The notes below the pieces were generated by a model. That model did no database searches, was not told where the DNA came from, and saw nothing but the letters and a program-made list of their open reading frames with translations. A stretch of 64,000 bases of DNA from positions 186,001 through 250,000 of the forward strand of contig BDIU01000176.1 of NCBI GenBank assembly GCA_002118135.1. The letters are read 5' to 3'. This DNA is from Trebouxia sp. TZW2008. Its lineage: Eukaryota > Chlorophyta > Trebouxiophyceae > Trebouxiales > Trebouxiaceae. Shown here one piece after another: positions 10,228 through 21,300 of the stretch. A program made the translations under genes and the position numbers. The number at the start of each line of letters is the position of its first letter. Position 1 is the stretch's first letter.

Positions 10228-11698
10228 GGCTGTGGCTGTTGCTGGCACAACGCAAGCTGGATTTCATGAAGGCATATGACGTGTTGCTGCTGCAGAAACA
10301 CCCTCGTCGCATGATGGTGCGTTTGTGCAATGCAGCTACTGGCTGAGATATTTGATTGGCATTTGGGTGGAGTTGCCAATGTACGCTGTCAAGGCAAAGC
10401 GGTGGCCAATGGTGCTGCAATGCCTTTCATTTGAAGTCGCCTATGTTGGTTTGGTGGCGTTGCTGTGTCAGATGAACCCAGCAGCAACTGTTTGGACTTT
10501 GGTGGTGCCACTGGTGGTCACCTCTTTGGCACTGATGCTTGGCAACTGGTACAGCCTTTGTTTGCATTGTCATTATGTGCGTGATTGCTGTTCTGGCTGG
10601 CGCTGTTTCATGAACCTGTCAGGTGCATGCAGCTGCAATAAGCTGCTTCCAAACAATTCTTCCTCAAATCAAAAGCTCTGCTGAGCTTCTGAAAACATGC
10701 GCATGCACGCATAGTTTCTCCAGATGCTGCCGCCTTACTTCACTCTCCTTTGCCTTGCTGCCAGTTGTTGGTGCTGAGTTGACAGCATATGTCAGCCTCC
10801 CTGCTTGCAGTCATTTTGCTGCTGCAATTACAGCGACGCCGCACTAGTCTCAGGCATGCTGCACTGCGCTCTGACCTGTGCTGCTTGGACTGGACGTCAG
10901 TTGTGCTGCACAACCATACGCCTTCCCTCTGCAACATGGATTGCACTGTGACGTACTGTCTGTGCAGGTCTCAGCACATTTTCGTTGATCCCGACACGCC
11001 AAGTAGCCCTGACGGCATGGCATACAACTGTGTCCAGTTCAGCGGCAATCAGCGCTCCTTCAATGACGGCTACCACGTCATCCATCATCAGAACTCAAGA
11101 TTACACTGGACCCAACTACCGCAGAAGTTTATGGACAACGTGCTGAAAGGGACTGTTTCAGGTTCATGCATAGTTTGTGCATGCAAGTAGTCAAGCTTGC
11201 ATTCTTTCTGCATGCGACTACACAAATCAGCTGCCATACATGCAGATCTTTCATGACAGAGCCAAGCAGCATAATGTCATTCAGCTCCTGCCAGCAGGCG
11301 CTGCATAGGGATGTCTGTGAGGCTGCATATTTGTGCTGTCAGCCTTCCTTGCTTCTTCTTGCTCACCAGCAGCAAACCCGCAAGATACGGGACAGTACAA
11401 ATCACTCGCTCTGCATACATGGCATTACTGTGTGCATCAGTATACATTAACAAGTGCAAGATTGATATGAAAAGAAGGCAGCGTTGCCAGCTTGCCATGC
11501 CAAGACTGCGCATACGCTGTGCCTGCAGGTCTAGTATTCAAGGGCATAGGCTTTTTTGATGTTGGCGTGGCTGTCTTCCTTGGCAGATACTCATATCTCT
11601 CCAAGCATCTGCTCAGATGTGGATCAGTAGCAGCTACAATGTCAGATGGAGACATTGCAAGCATGCTGCAAGACCGACTGAAGCCCATTCATCACTGA
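9343..11698 (+). CDS. Fatty-acid-desaturase-superfamily integral membrane protein
   Basis: About seven exons: 9343-9682, about 9776-9889, 9995-10071, 10334-10548, about 10970-11150, about 11246-11290 and 11529-11698. The ATG is at 9343. The protein has several hydrophobic segments and three histidine clusters in order: HHCVMHHSENNW (joined across an intron), GNWSQHIFVDP (joined across an intron) and GYHVIHHQNSRLHW. These are the di-iron histidine boxes of membrane desaturases and hydroxylases. DLSSTEPYQRDH after the first box resembles a conserved block of algal desaturase-like proteins of unknown substrate. The C-terminal exon has KGIGFFDVGVAVFLGRYSYL, also typical of this subgroup. The last two junctions do not fit simple GT donors in frame; a GC donor near 11297 would give a continuous frame. 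Substrate and regiochemistry cannot be told from sequence. Confidence 0.75.
10188..10227 (+). repeat. (CTG)n microsatellite in a desaturase intron
   Basis: Roughly a dozen CTG units lie in the intron between the exons ending 10071 and starting 10334. Confidence 0.9.
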
Positions 11699-12383
11699 TC
11701 TTCGCCATTCTGTGGTGAAGGCACAATGGAGCTCTTTCACTGCTCAATTCTCGGATGCTTTGGGGAAAGCAGCTACACATCAGGTAATCAAGAAGATTAT
11801 GTGGGCGATGTAGATGACCGGGAAAGCAAATGGCGAGCTAATGATTTGTGCATGCAGGAACCAGTTTGCTGTGTCACTGTTGACTTGGTGTGTCAGCACC
11901 ATCAGGTTGCTGCCATTTCTAAAAAATGATCTCAGTTGATATGTTTTGCATTGCGCCTGATCTCATGTGTATATATATGTTACATGCCGTCAGCAAATTG
12001 CTCACAGACAGCGTTATGCATGCTGCACCATGTATCAAATGTAACAAATCTTTTAGATTGCTAGCTTGTAAGCACACACTTAATGCTAATGCTCCATGCT
12101 TGCTCAATGTACTAATGGTAATGTTGTAATGATGATTGCTGCAAGGCCCAACTCTCAGTCGTGCAGCAATCCCCTTACGCGTGTAACAACTGAGCATGCA
12201 GCCAGATACATCTGTTTATGATCATGATGGCTCATGCGACAATCAGTGCAGGACCTGAAAACGAATCAAACTAAGCCTACTTGATATGCCTGAAAATGGC
12301 GAAAGCAATGCAACTGACATGAAACCAACAGCATGGACCCAAATGCCTAGCAGCTACCTACTAATGAGTTGCAAAACAAGCAG
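11699..12383. other. Convergent 3' region of the desaturase and PIEZO genes
   Basis: This 685-bp gene-free spacer holds the two facing 3' UTRs. A plus-strand TGTAA at 12125-12129 is a plausible desaturase poly(A) signal. A minus-strand TGTAA (TTACA near 11980) could serve PIEZO, in which case the transcripts would overlap. Confidence 0.4.
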
Positions 12384-15300
12384 CTAAACCTCTTTCTTTT
12401 TAGTCAGCTCAAACATGACAGCTGGCGACCTGTAGATATTGATCAGTGCCCAATAGAGCTCTTCTTCTAGGGCCAGCTCCCCTTGAGCACGAGCAATGTA
12501 GATATCCTGACAAAGAGCAATGAGCCTCTTAGTCGTTGGCAAATCCTCATACATGATACGCATGCGGATGTTGGTTGCAGCCAACCTCAATACTCGTCCA
12601 ATGCCAAAAACGAAAGTGATGTACAGCCCTGTGATACCAAATGACGACAAAGTCTGCCCAAGAAAACCGGTTTGAACTCTCTCAAGAACAGCAACAAGCC
12701 TAGGGCCGTTGTAACCGCCCTGAGTGCATGTGGCCCAGCCCTTCTGGCTGTTGTCAACCGGCTCATCTTTGTCATCCAGGACCTGACACTGAAGCTGCCA
12801 CCACACATCATTCCTGCTGGAATCTGCCAGGGAAATGTTGCAGCCCACATGTTGTGAGTCCCACTGCTCTTGGCTGCTGCCTCTGTTCCATCCTGGGCTT
12901 TGATACCTGCAGGACAGGGCAAAGAGAGCTCAGTTTGGCTGCATTATGTCACACCTTTAAACTATCTTAACTTTGGCCTGTTTCTGATTCGTTTCCAGAT
13001 TGGCATTGGTGTGCAAGTCAAAATCAGATCTGAACTTCAGTTTTGGTGGCAAAGGTGATGCTGTTGCTTGCAAAGGCAAAGGCAAAGGCAAAGGCAAAGG
13101 CAAAGGCAAAGGCAAAGGCAAAGGCAAAGGCAAATGCAAAGGCAAAGTCAAATGCTTGCTTTAGCTGGCAGCTTAAGATGCAGCACAGCTCCTGACGCAT
13201 GCCTAACAAACCTGGCTCAAAGGCTTGGAAAACACTTGCTGTATGAGCCGTTTCTCAGGCGTTGAGGAAGGCAAAGACGAAAGCGCGTCAAGGTGAACCC
13301 TGGCATGCTCAACAAGACAAAGCAGTTGCATACAGCATGCAATATCAACAGATTGATGAGCAACACAGCACAAGCATGCAAGTGCAGCATTGACATAAAG
13401 CTAGCAAGCAGGCGTTTCTACTTGAAGTTTGTCTTTGACGCTGCAAAGCTCGCCACGCAGCTGCCACAACAGGCTGTGAAGGCTCCCACCAACCACAACT
13501 TACAGGCACGCAACTGCAATGAAGGCATCATGCCAGCCAGCAAGAAGTTTTTTTGCCTACTTGAAGTCTGTCTTGACACTGCAAAGGTCGCCCCGCAGCT
13601 GCCAGAACAAGTTATACAAGCCTATGGGTCCGCCTTGCCCTGGATCCTCGCCCTTAGGGTCTGTCATGTTTGCCACTCTCAGGACTGAAGAAGTACGCCT
13701 GCCCTGTAGGTCAGCATCACAGCAAAATCAAGATCAATAAACAGGCCTTTGGGTCCGCCTTGCCCTGGATCCTCACCCTTAGGGTCTTTCATATTTGCCA
13801 CTTTTGAGACTGAAGCATAACACTTACCCTGCAGCAAGGCATCACAAATGAAGCATAAGTAGGAAAACCACACAGTCCTGAACAATGTGGCTTGCTTTTG
13901 ATATTTGGCGCCTGTGGAGTTGTTATATTTGCATGCCATGACTAACAAGGTACATCTGCTTTACATCACACGGACTGTTCCTGAGGTTTGAATTTTTGTT
14001 AAAGATTTACTTCACTTTGCGGAAATCTTCCCAAAACATCAAACAATTCTCACAGGGATGTCATTTGTGCAGAAAATGCAGCAGCGCTTGCTTGAAGATG
14101 TCCGTAAGCTCAGCCCACGTGTACGATGCAAGCTGGAAAGTGGAAGAAAAGTGTGGCTTGGCACACGGCACTGCTGTCACCATTACTGAAATGGTTTGCA
14201 TCATCATTGCTATCGTCAGTGACAGTCAGGGAATGCAGCAGCCCTTGCTTTGAGTATGTCCACGAGCTCAGTGCATGTCAGCAGTGCAAGCTGGCAAGTT
14301 TGTGTGGCTTGGCACACGTCATTGCTGTGACTGTTACTATGATGCTATGCATCGCCATTGTCACTGTCAGTCAGTCAGAGAAATCAGGAGCTCTTACATT
14401 GAGGATGTCCAGCAGCTCAGCGCGTGTCTGCGGTGCAAACTGGAAAAAGGAGGTGGCTTGGCATATATCATTGCTGTTGCCTCATCACTTTTGTGGTCAG
14501 TGACAGCCAGAAAAATCAACAGCTCTAACATTGAGGATGTCCACAAGCTCAGCGCATGTCAGTGGTGCAAGCTGGAGCGTCTGTGTGGCTTGGCATATGT
14601 TGTTGCTGTGATTGTTACTGTGATGGTGATCATCTTCATGTTTGCCACTGTCTTGCTTGTTTGCGTTCCTCATAGCCGGTACTGGTGAATAGGCGGATTT
14701 TGAGCGAGCGAAGCCTCAGCATTCCATCATTGACATAAACAATTGTTGTTGTTGTCATTGCTATTGTCAATGCCAGGCGGAGAAATCAACAGCTCTTACA
14801 TTGAGTATGTCCACAAGCTCAGCCCGTGTCTGTGGTGCAAGCTGGAAGGTTGAGGTGGCTTGGCATATATCATTGCTGTTGCCATTACCGTCACATTTTG
14901 CATCATCATTTTTGTGGTCAGCGACAGCCGGAGAAATCAACAGCTCTTACATTGAGGATGTCCACAAGCTCAGCCCGTGTCTGTGGTGCAAGCTGGAAGG
15001 TTGAGGTGGCTTGGCACATGGGGGACCCATGTGGGCTCAAGGGGGGCGCATTTCTCAGCACAGACCAGCTGAAGCTCATGGCAGCTGATGAGTCATCCAG
15101 TAGGGCTGCCAGGGCCTTTTGGGCGGGAGGGGTCAGCCTCCACAGCCGGTCAGAATCCTGAACTCAGTGTCACACAATCAGACAATGCTGAAGAAGGTTG
15201 ATACAGGTGGCCCCGTGAGGGGTCAGAAGGGGTCCAGGGAGGGTAGATGGGATGCATTGCTTAGCACAGACCAGCTGAAGCTCATGGAAGCTGACGAATC

Positions 15301-18300
15301 TTCCAGTCGGGCTGCCAGGGCTTTCTGGGCTGGGGGTGTCAGCCTCTACAACCGGTCAGAATCCTGATTCAGTTTCACACACACAGAGTCAGACAATGCT
15401 GAAACTGATACCCAAGAAACACATGGGGGCTCAAGGGAGGCGCATTTCTCAACACAGACCAGCTGAAGCTCATGGCAGCTGATGAGTCATCCAGCAGGGC
15501 TGCCAGGGCCTTTTGGGCTGAAGGGTCAGCCTCCACAACTGGTCAGAGTCCTGGACTCAGTCATGCTCACAGTCAGACAATGCTGAAAGTCATCCTTGAG
15601 AGACCCATTTGGAGTCAAGGGGGATGCATTCCTGAGCACAGACCAGCTGAAGCTCATTCAGTAAGGCTGCCAGGGCCTTTTGGACGGGAGGTTTCAGCCT
15701 CCACAACCGGTCAGAATTCTGGACTCAGTCCCACACACAGTCAGACAATGCTGAAACTGATACTCAAAAGACGCATGGGGTTTCAAGTGGGGATGTATTG
15801 CTCAGTACGGACCAGCTAAAGGTCATTGCAGCAAATGAGTCGCCCAGTAGGCCTGGACTACCTTCTGGGAGCAGCGCCCAAAGTTGGTCTGAATTTGAGA
15901 CTCAGTCACACTCACAGTCAGATACTGCTGAAGAAGGTTGGTACACGGGGGCCTGTGAGGGGGCAGAGCGTGGGCAGGGGGGATGGATTGCTTAGCACAG
16001 ACCAGCAAAGCTCCTTGCAGCCGAGAAGTCACCCAGTAGGGCTGCAGGGATCAGCCTCCAATCCTGGTCTGGATACCGTTGCTCAGGGCATCATGAAAGC
16101 AGGAGCAAACTGTGAGTTTTGCACTGACAGGATGTGGATTTGAGCAGGATGCCAGGGGAAACACAGGAAATTTAAAGAAGCGCAAAAGAAGAGCAAGATT
16201 TGCGCAACAGTCACCAGAGATTTGGTACAATAACAATTTCAAAAGGAAGCAAAAAAAGGGCAGGAATCAACTCCACAAAATCTGACGATGAAAAGACAGC
16301 AGAGAGACTAGAAAGTGAGCGCAAGAGGGCAGAGTCAGACAAAAGAGACCTGTCAATTGGGGAAAACAAAGGAAGCAGTAGGAAATTCACCCCACCTCAG
16401 AAATGCAGAGCAGCTCCAGTTGGTCATCGGTATACTGGTCCGACATGCCAGCCGGTAACGTGCCGTTAGCCACCCATTTACGCTGTAACTGCCGTTCCCC
16501 GCCAGTGAACAGGGGGAACGTCATACGAGCTTCAAAGTCATCTGACCCGCCTGTTGCTTTACTGCCTATACTAGCATTCAAATAGAAGCCTGCCACTCCG
16601 GGCACCTGCAATGCAGTAAGGCTCAGGTGCAATCATCTTGTTCTTGTTCTTCTTTCTTCTTTCTTCTTCCTTCCTCCTTCTCCTACTTCTTCTTCCTCCT
16701 ACTTCTTCTTTTTCCTTCCTTGAAAAGAGTGTCTGTCTTATGACCATGCATGAGACAGGATCCTATTCTGCCACTTCTTCATCTTCCTCCCTCCTCCTAC
16801 TTCTTCTTCTTCCTTTCCCTTAAAAAGAGTGTTCAGCACATGACCATGAATAAGACAGCATCCAATTCTGCCACTGTAGCAAGATTTAGTCAGATTTTAA
16901 AACACACAGCTACCCTTGTTCTGGCACATTAGAACACACAGCTACTGCTCTTCTGGCACATACAGTTGATTCAACCTCTACTCCTTCCACCTGTAACTTG
17001 CTGCAAGTCAGCCAGATGTGCTGAAACGCAGCTAATAGCTTTGTTCCTCCCTGGCATCATGGTTCATGGGGTTTCTGGCGCTAAGTTGAAAATTTCCTAA
17101 GGAAGAATTGGATTTATTTGTTAGGGCAATTGGTTGGGCTGTAGCGTTTTACTGTTCTTTTGTGCTTTCTATGATGGGAATCAAAATCAGAAGAGTTTCA
17201 TTGCAGGATAACGTTCCTCTGCACATGTAAGCTTGCAGTCATGGACAGGGACAATTATGAGCCCAGGACACGTGGGGATATCCAAAGCTTTGTCAGTACC
17301 AGAGACCTGGCTGCTTTTGCAGCATGCATATGCTGTAAAGCACGCTGCACATTTCATTGCTTCTGTATGCACTTAGTTGGGTCATACAATCCTCACTAGA
17401 ATGCATGGAAGTGCTGACAATGTCAATAATGTACATGAAGTTGCCAATGACTCACCCTGTAAGTCGGGTTGCCTGAGGAGAAGACGATGAGCGGAACCCA
17501 CAGCAGTATGAGTAAACCCAAGAAGAGCAATGTCCCCTACATTGCATACATGAGCACGTGCCGAAGAATCTTGAAGCGCCAGTTGTGGCGACATGAGATC
17601 AATACATGATAAACACAAACAAACATTAGTCAACACATGATCAGCAGGATCAACAGCAGTGTGAAATCACCCAAGAAGAGAAATGCGCGTTGCAGTACAC
17701 ACATGATAATATGTCAAGGCAATCGTGAAAGCTGCAGCTGGCGCCAGCGGACAATATGAAAGCAGCAGTGTCTTCTGTATGACCTTTGAGACCACCAAAT
17801 ATACAATGATTGGCACAAACCAGCACAGATTGAAGCAGATGCAGGACAGATGCACAAGCAGATGCAGTGTAACCTGGGCATCATGCGTTCAGTGTTGTTG
17901 GAGTCAGGCAGGTTAGCACACTTGGCAGAACTTCAAACTGCAGGGTGGGTGCAAAGCTGGAGTTAATGGTTAGTGCTGCAACCTGTATCACCTATGCCAG
18001 GCAAGTTAGCCCACCTGGCAGAACTTCATATACCGCGGTTGGCGGTCGCCCAACTGCCGGCCCTCCCTCCCTTTGCGGTCACACGTCACAAAGTACAGGC
18101 TGGTACTTATGTCCTCTAGCTTGAGCCAGTCAAACAGCTTGAGGGTGGTTGGGGTGCAGGACCAATCCAAAACAGCCCTTAGCTCATAGATGAAGGGCAG
18201 GGCACAAAAGACTTGCAGCCCCATGAAGCCCCAGGTGTTCACATGACGCATGAAGATGAATGCATGGCGGCCTCCAGCACCCCTGCATCGCAGAAGAAGA

Positions 18301-21300
18301 ACGGCAAGTTCAATTGTCTCTTGTGACACATGATCAGCCTTGAACTCATGACTGAAGGGGCAGGGCACAAAAGACTTACAACCCCAAGTGTTTATAGAGC
18401 GCATGAAGCTGAATGCGTGGCGGCCTCCAGTACCCCAGCTGTCAAGAGGAAGAAGAACTGCATGTGTTCAGGCACACACTCAGACACAAGCGCAAAGGCA
18501 CTTGTCCAGTCATGTATCCCTGTAGCTTGGTGAGCAGCAACTGTGTAGCCATTGATGTGTTGTGGCTACAAAAGAACCCAACTCTGACGCCAGAGCATTG
18601 AAAGCACCACAAACGCACAGACAAATGACATGTCAGAAGAAGCCCTTCAACAAACTGTTGGCCAGCTTATGCCACAGATGGGCAGGCAGGCAGGCCGGCC
18701 GGCAGGCAGACAGATGGACGGACGGACGGACGGACGGACAAATAGACAGGCAGGCAGGCAGGCAGGAAGGCAGGAAGGCAGGCAGGCAGACAGAGAGACA
18801 GATAGACAGATGAGTGGACAGACGCACTGACAGACAGAGAGACAGACAAAGAGACACTAGGAGCAGTGGCCACCTGAAGGAAGCTCTTGGCGGGTAGCCG
18901 CTGCGCAGCTGCAGGGCAGATAGAGCGAAGCTGGCGGTCTTGAGCAGCATGAGCAGCCTCAGTTGATTGTGCGCGCTGTTGCTGCTGAAAGGGCTCCAAA
19001 ACAGGGAGAAGGTGTAGTAATAGAACAAGGCCATTTGCGTCCACAGCAGCAAAGCCTGCATTCACACCAAAATTGATTGGTGAAATGGATCTGCAATGCG
19101 TCTCTATAACATTCTTGCAGAGCTAGTGGCCAAGGATGTGTTGTCAGTATCTTTCATGCAAGTACTGACATCTGTGATTCTTTGCAGCAGACATTTGGAA
19201 GGGTGGCATTCCAGTGTGACGCAGAGACCCTTGAAAGGTGACAGTTTGCGCAGCGTTTTTTGTGGTGAGAATACCACATGCAAAGGGCAGACTTGCTATA
19301 TACCTGACCAGTATGCAAACCTGAGAGTCTGAAAGGGGCGGTCTGGCATCATGAAGACCAACAATAAAATCAGTATAATTTGCATTTGAATGATCTCAAC
19401 ACCAAGTGCAGTGAAGAGGAAGAACAGTACCTTGCCAACATGCAACCCTAGAGTGTAGAATAGGCGGTCCAGCACCATGAAGAGGAAGAGCAGGATCAGC
19501 ACCCCAAGGTAGTCTACTGGCACCACTCTCTCATCTGTGATGTCTGATAGCGACTGCGCACTTGACATCACCGACTGCACAGCAAACTTACAAGTCAGTT
19601 CTTGCAACACCCAACAGTGGTTTTGCGCTTGACTGCACCAAGCGCACAACAGCTATTGTCATCTGTGATGTCTGACAGTGACTGCGCTCCGGACATCACT
19701 GACTGCAAGCCAAGAGCACAGGTTGGTGTTGGCAACGCGTGGGCAGTGAACATGATCACAACCAATGCTATAATGAACAAAAGCATACAGTCAGCACACC
19801 CAGGTAGTCCACTGGCAGTGATTATTCATCTGTGATGTCTGACAGTGACTGCACACTTGACATCACTGACTGCAAGCCAAGAGCACATGTTGGTTTTGGC
19901 AATATGTGAGCAGTGAACATGATCACAGCCAATGCTATAATGAACAAAAGCATATGGGCAGCACGCCCAGGTAGTCCACTGACACCACTCTTTCATCTGT
20001 GATGTCTGATAGTGACTGCGCACTTGACATCACGGACTGCAAGCCAACAAAACATGCCAGTTCTGGCAACATTTCAGCTATCAACATGACCACAAATAAC
20101 GCCGACATGAAGTAAAAGAGCAGAAACTGCATTAAGGTACTGGCCCCTCAGCTGTGTTGTCTGACAGGGATTGCACACCTAATAACACCAGGTGCAAGCC
20201 AACAACATGTTGAACGCAGTGGCGATATTCCGTGATCTGTGGTGTTCGACTGTGACTGCCCACTCGACATCACTAAATGCAAGCCGGCAACACATTTGCA
20301 ATCTACTAGCAGTGTTTGTTTTTAATGTCAGAGAAAGATTTTTGCACTTGACATCATTGACTACACATGGCAAATTTTGTGGTACGATCATGCATGTGAT
20401 TGGTGTCCAACTTTTACCTCTTGATGCCGTCGACTGCAACTCAGCAACAAAAGTCTTTTGTCCACATGTGACTGTACAACTTACGTGAACCAACACACAC
20501 TGCCAACACCACTTGTCAAAAGGATGTGAGGATGGTTTTGTAAGCATCGTGTTGCGTTGTCAAGCTGTCACGCACTCAAATGACTGTTCTGGTTCTGAAA
20601 GTGGTACTGTGCAGGCTGGCCATCCGCAGCACATGATCACAGCAACTGGCAAACAGATGCCAAGCAGAGAACAAGCAGACATACTTGACTGACAAACACA
20701 TGCCTATTTGTCATGTGCTTGCCATCTGTTTGTCTGTTGCTATGAGATGTTGTGCTGCTGTTCAACAGACATCCACCTACGCAAGCTTTATGCTAACTCG
20801 CATCTTTTGGTCAGTGCACCATAGACATGACAGACGTGGCAGCCGATGCACAAACACTAGCAGCCTTGCTGATACTTGTGGCAAGTTTTGCTTTCATCGC
20901 TGCCCTTTGCTCATTGGGTGTTGCCCAACTGGGTATGAATGGATGACAACTGGCTGTTCCAGGACGCAGTGACGCAGGACTCTGTTGTTTCAGAGAGCAG
21001 CAACACTGCATTCTCAAACAGCCAAGCGGCTTGACTCAGACTGAATTGGGACGTATGAACAACGTCTGGCAAACAAATCAATGCTTCAGTGACCAAAATG
21101 TCTGCCATTGCTGCCCTTTGCTCATTGGGTGCTGATTGTCCATTGCCCAACTGTGTGTGTGTAGACAGCAAGTGGTCGCCGCAGAATACAGAAATGCAAG
21201 ACTCTGTCACAGAGTGGCAACACTGTATTCTTTGACGGCCAGTTGCCGTTTGTTCATGTTACAGTGGATGCAATGAGCGATCAACACTCAAGGATCAAAG

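Larger units (their letters stand above)
12384..17540 (-). other. PIEZO: PIEZO exon block 7: cap domain, pore helix and C terminus
   Basis: Exon about 17535-17461 reads GLLILLWVPLIVFSSGNPTY (outer helix leading into the extracellular cap). Exon about 16604-16400 is cap sequence (VPGVAGFYLNASIGSK, TFPLFTGGERQL). Cap segments follow in two exon arrays (16.06-15.01 and 15.01-14.05 kb) and near 13.65 kb. The last exon, starting about 12900 and ending at 12384, has cap residues, the inner helix GITGLYITFVFGIGRVLR and the cytosolic MYEDLPTTKRLIALCQDIY...EEELYWALINIYRSP tail ending KKKEV. Cap exons in introns 12.9-13.5 kb could not be fixed. Confidence 0.75.
18027..19576 (-). other. PIEZO: PIEZO exon block 6: last blade unit and anchor
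   Basis: Exons: 19576-19433 (SLSDITDERVVPVDYLGVL then an LFLFMVLDRLFY helix), 19056-18876 (FYYYTFSLFW, then LLKTASFALSALQLRSGYPP, matching the conserved QIRxGYP block) and about 18284-18027 (anchor: GLQVFCALPFIYELRAVLDW, then TCDRKGREGRQLGDRQPRYM). The anchor exon carries the family motif PF-x2-E-x6-W intact. The intron from 20300 to 21946 contains duplicated tracts but no exon I can support. Confidence 0.8.

Noticed and set aside
13060..13265. Open frames of Gln-Arg, Ala-Phe or Leu-Pro repeats
   Set aside because: They come from the GGCAAA hexanucleotide microsatellite and are open on both strands.
14126..15820. Plus-strand open frames of 80-140 codons with repeated STDQLKLMAADESSSRAARAF or SSARVCGASWK
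   Set aside because: They are the reverse-strand shadow of the PIEZO exon arrays. The minus strand has splice sites and family resemblance; the plus strand has neither.
14050..16060. CRISPR-like regular repeat array
   Set aside because: Repeats are long, diverged, contain exons with splice sites, and lack short identical repeats with unique spacers; the DNA is eukaryotic.
17187..17372. Minus-strand frame after the outer-helix exon as cap sequence
   Set aside because: Cys-rich and without resemblance to PIEZO cap; it overlaps a dispersed repeat.
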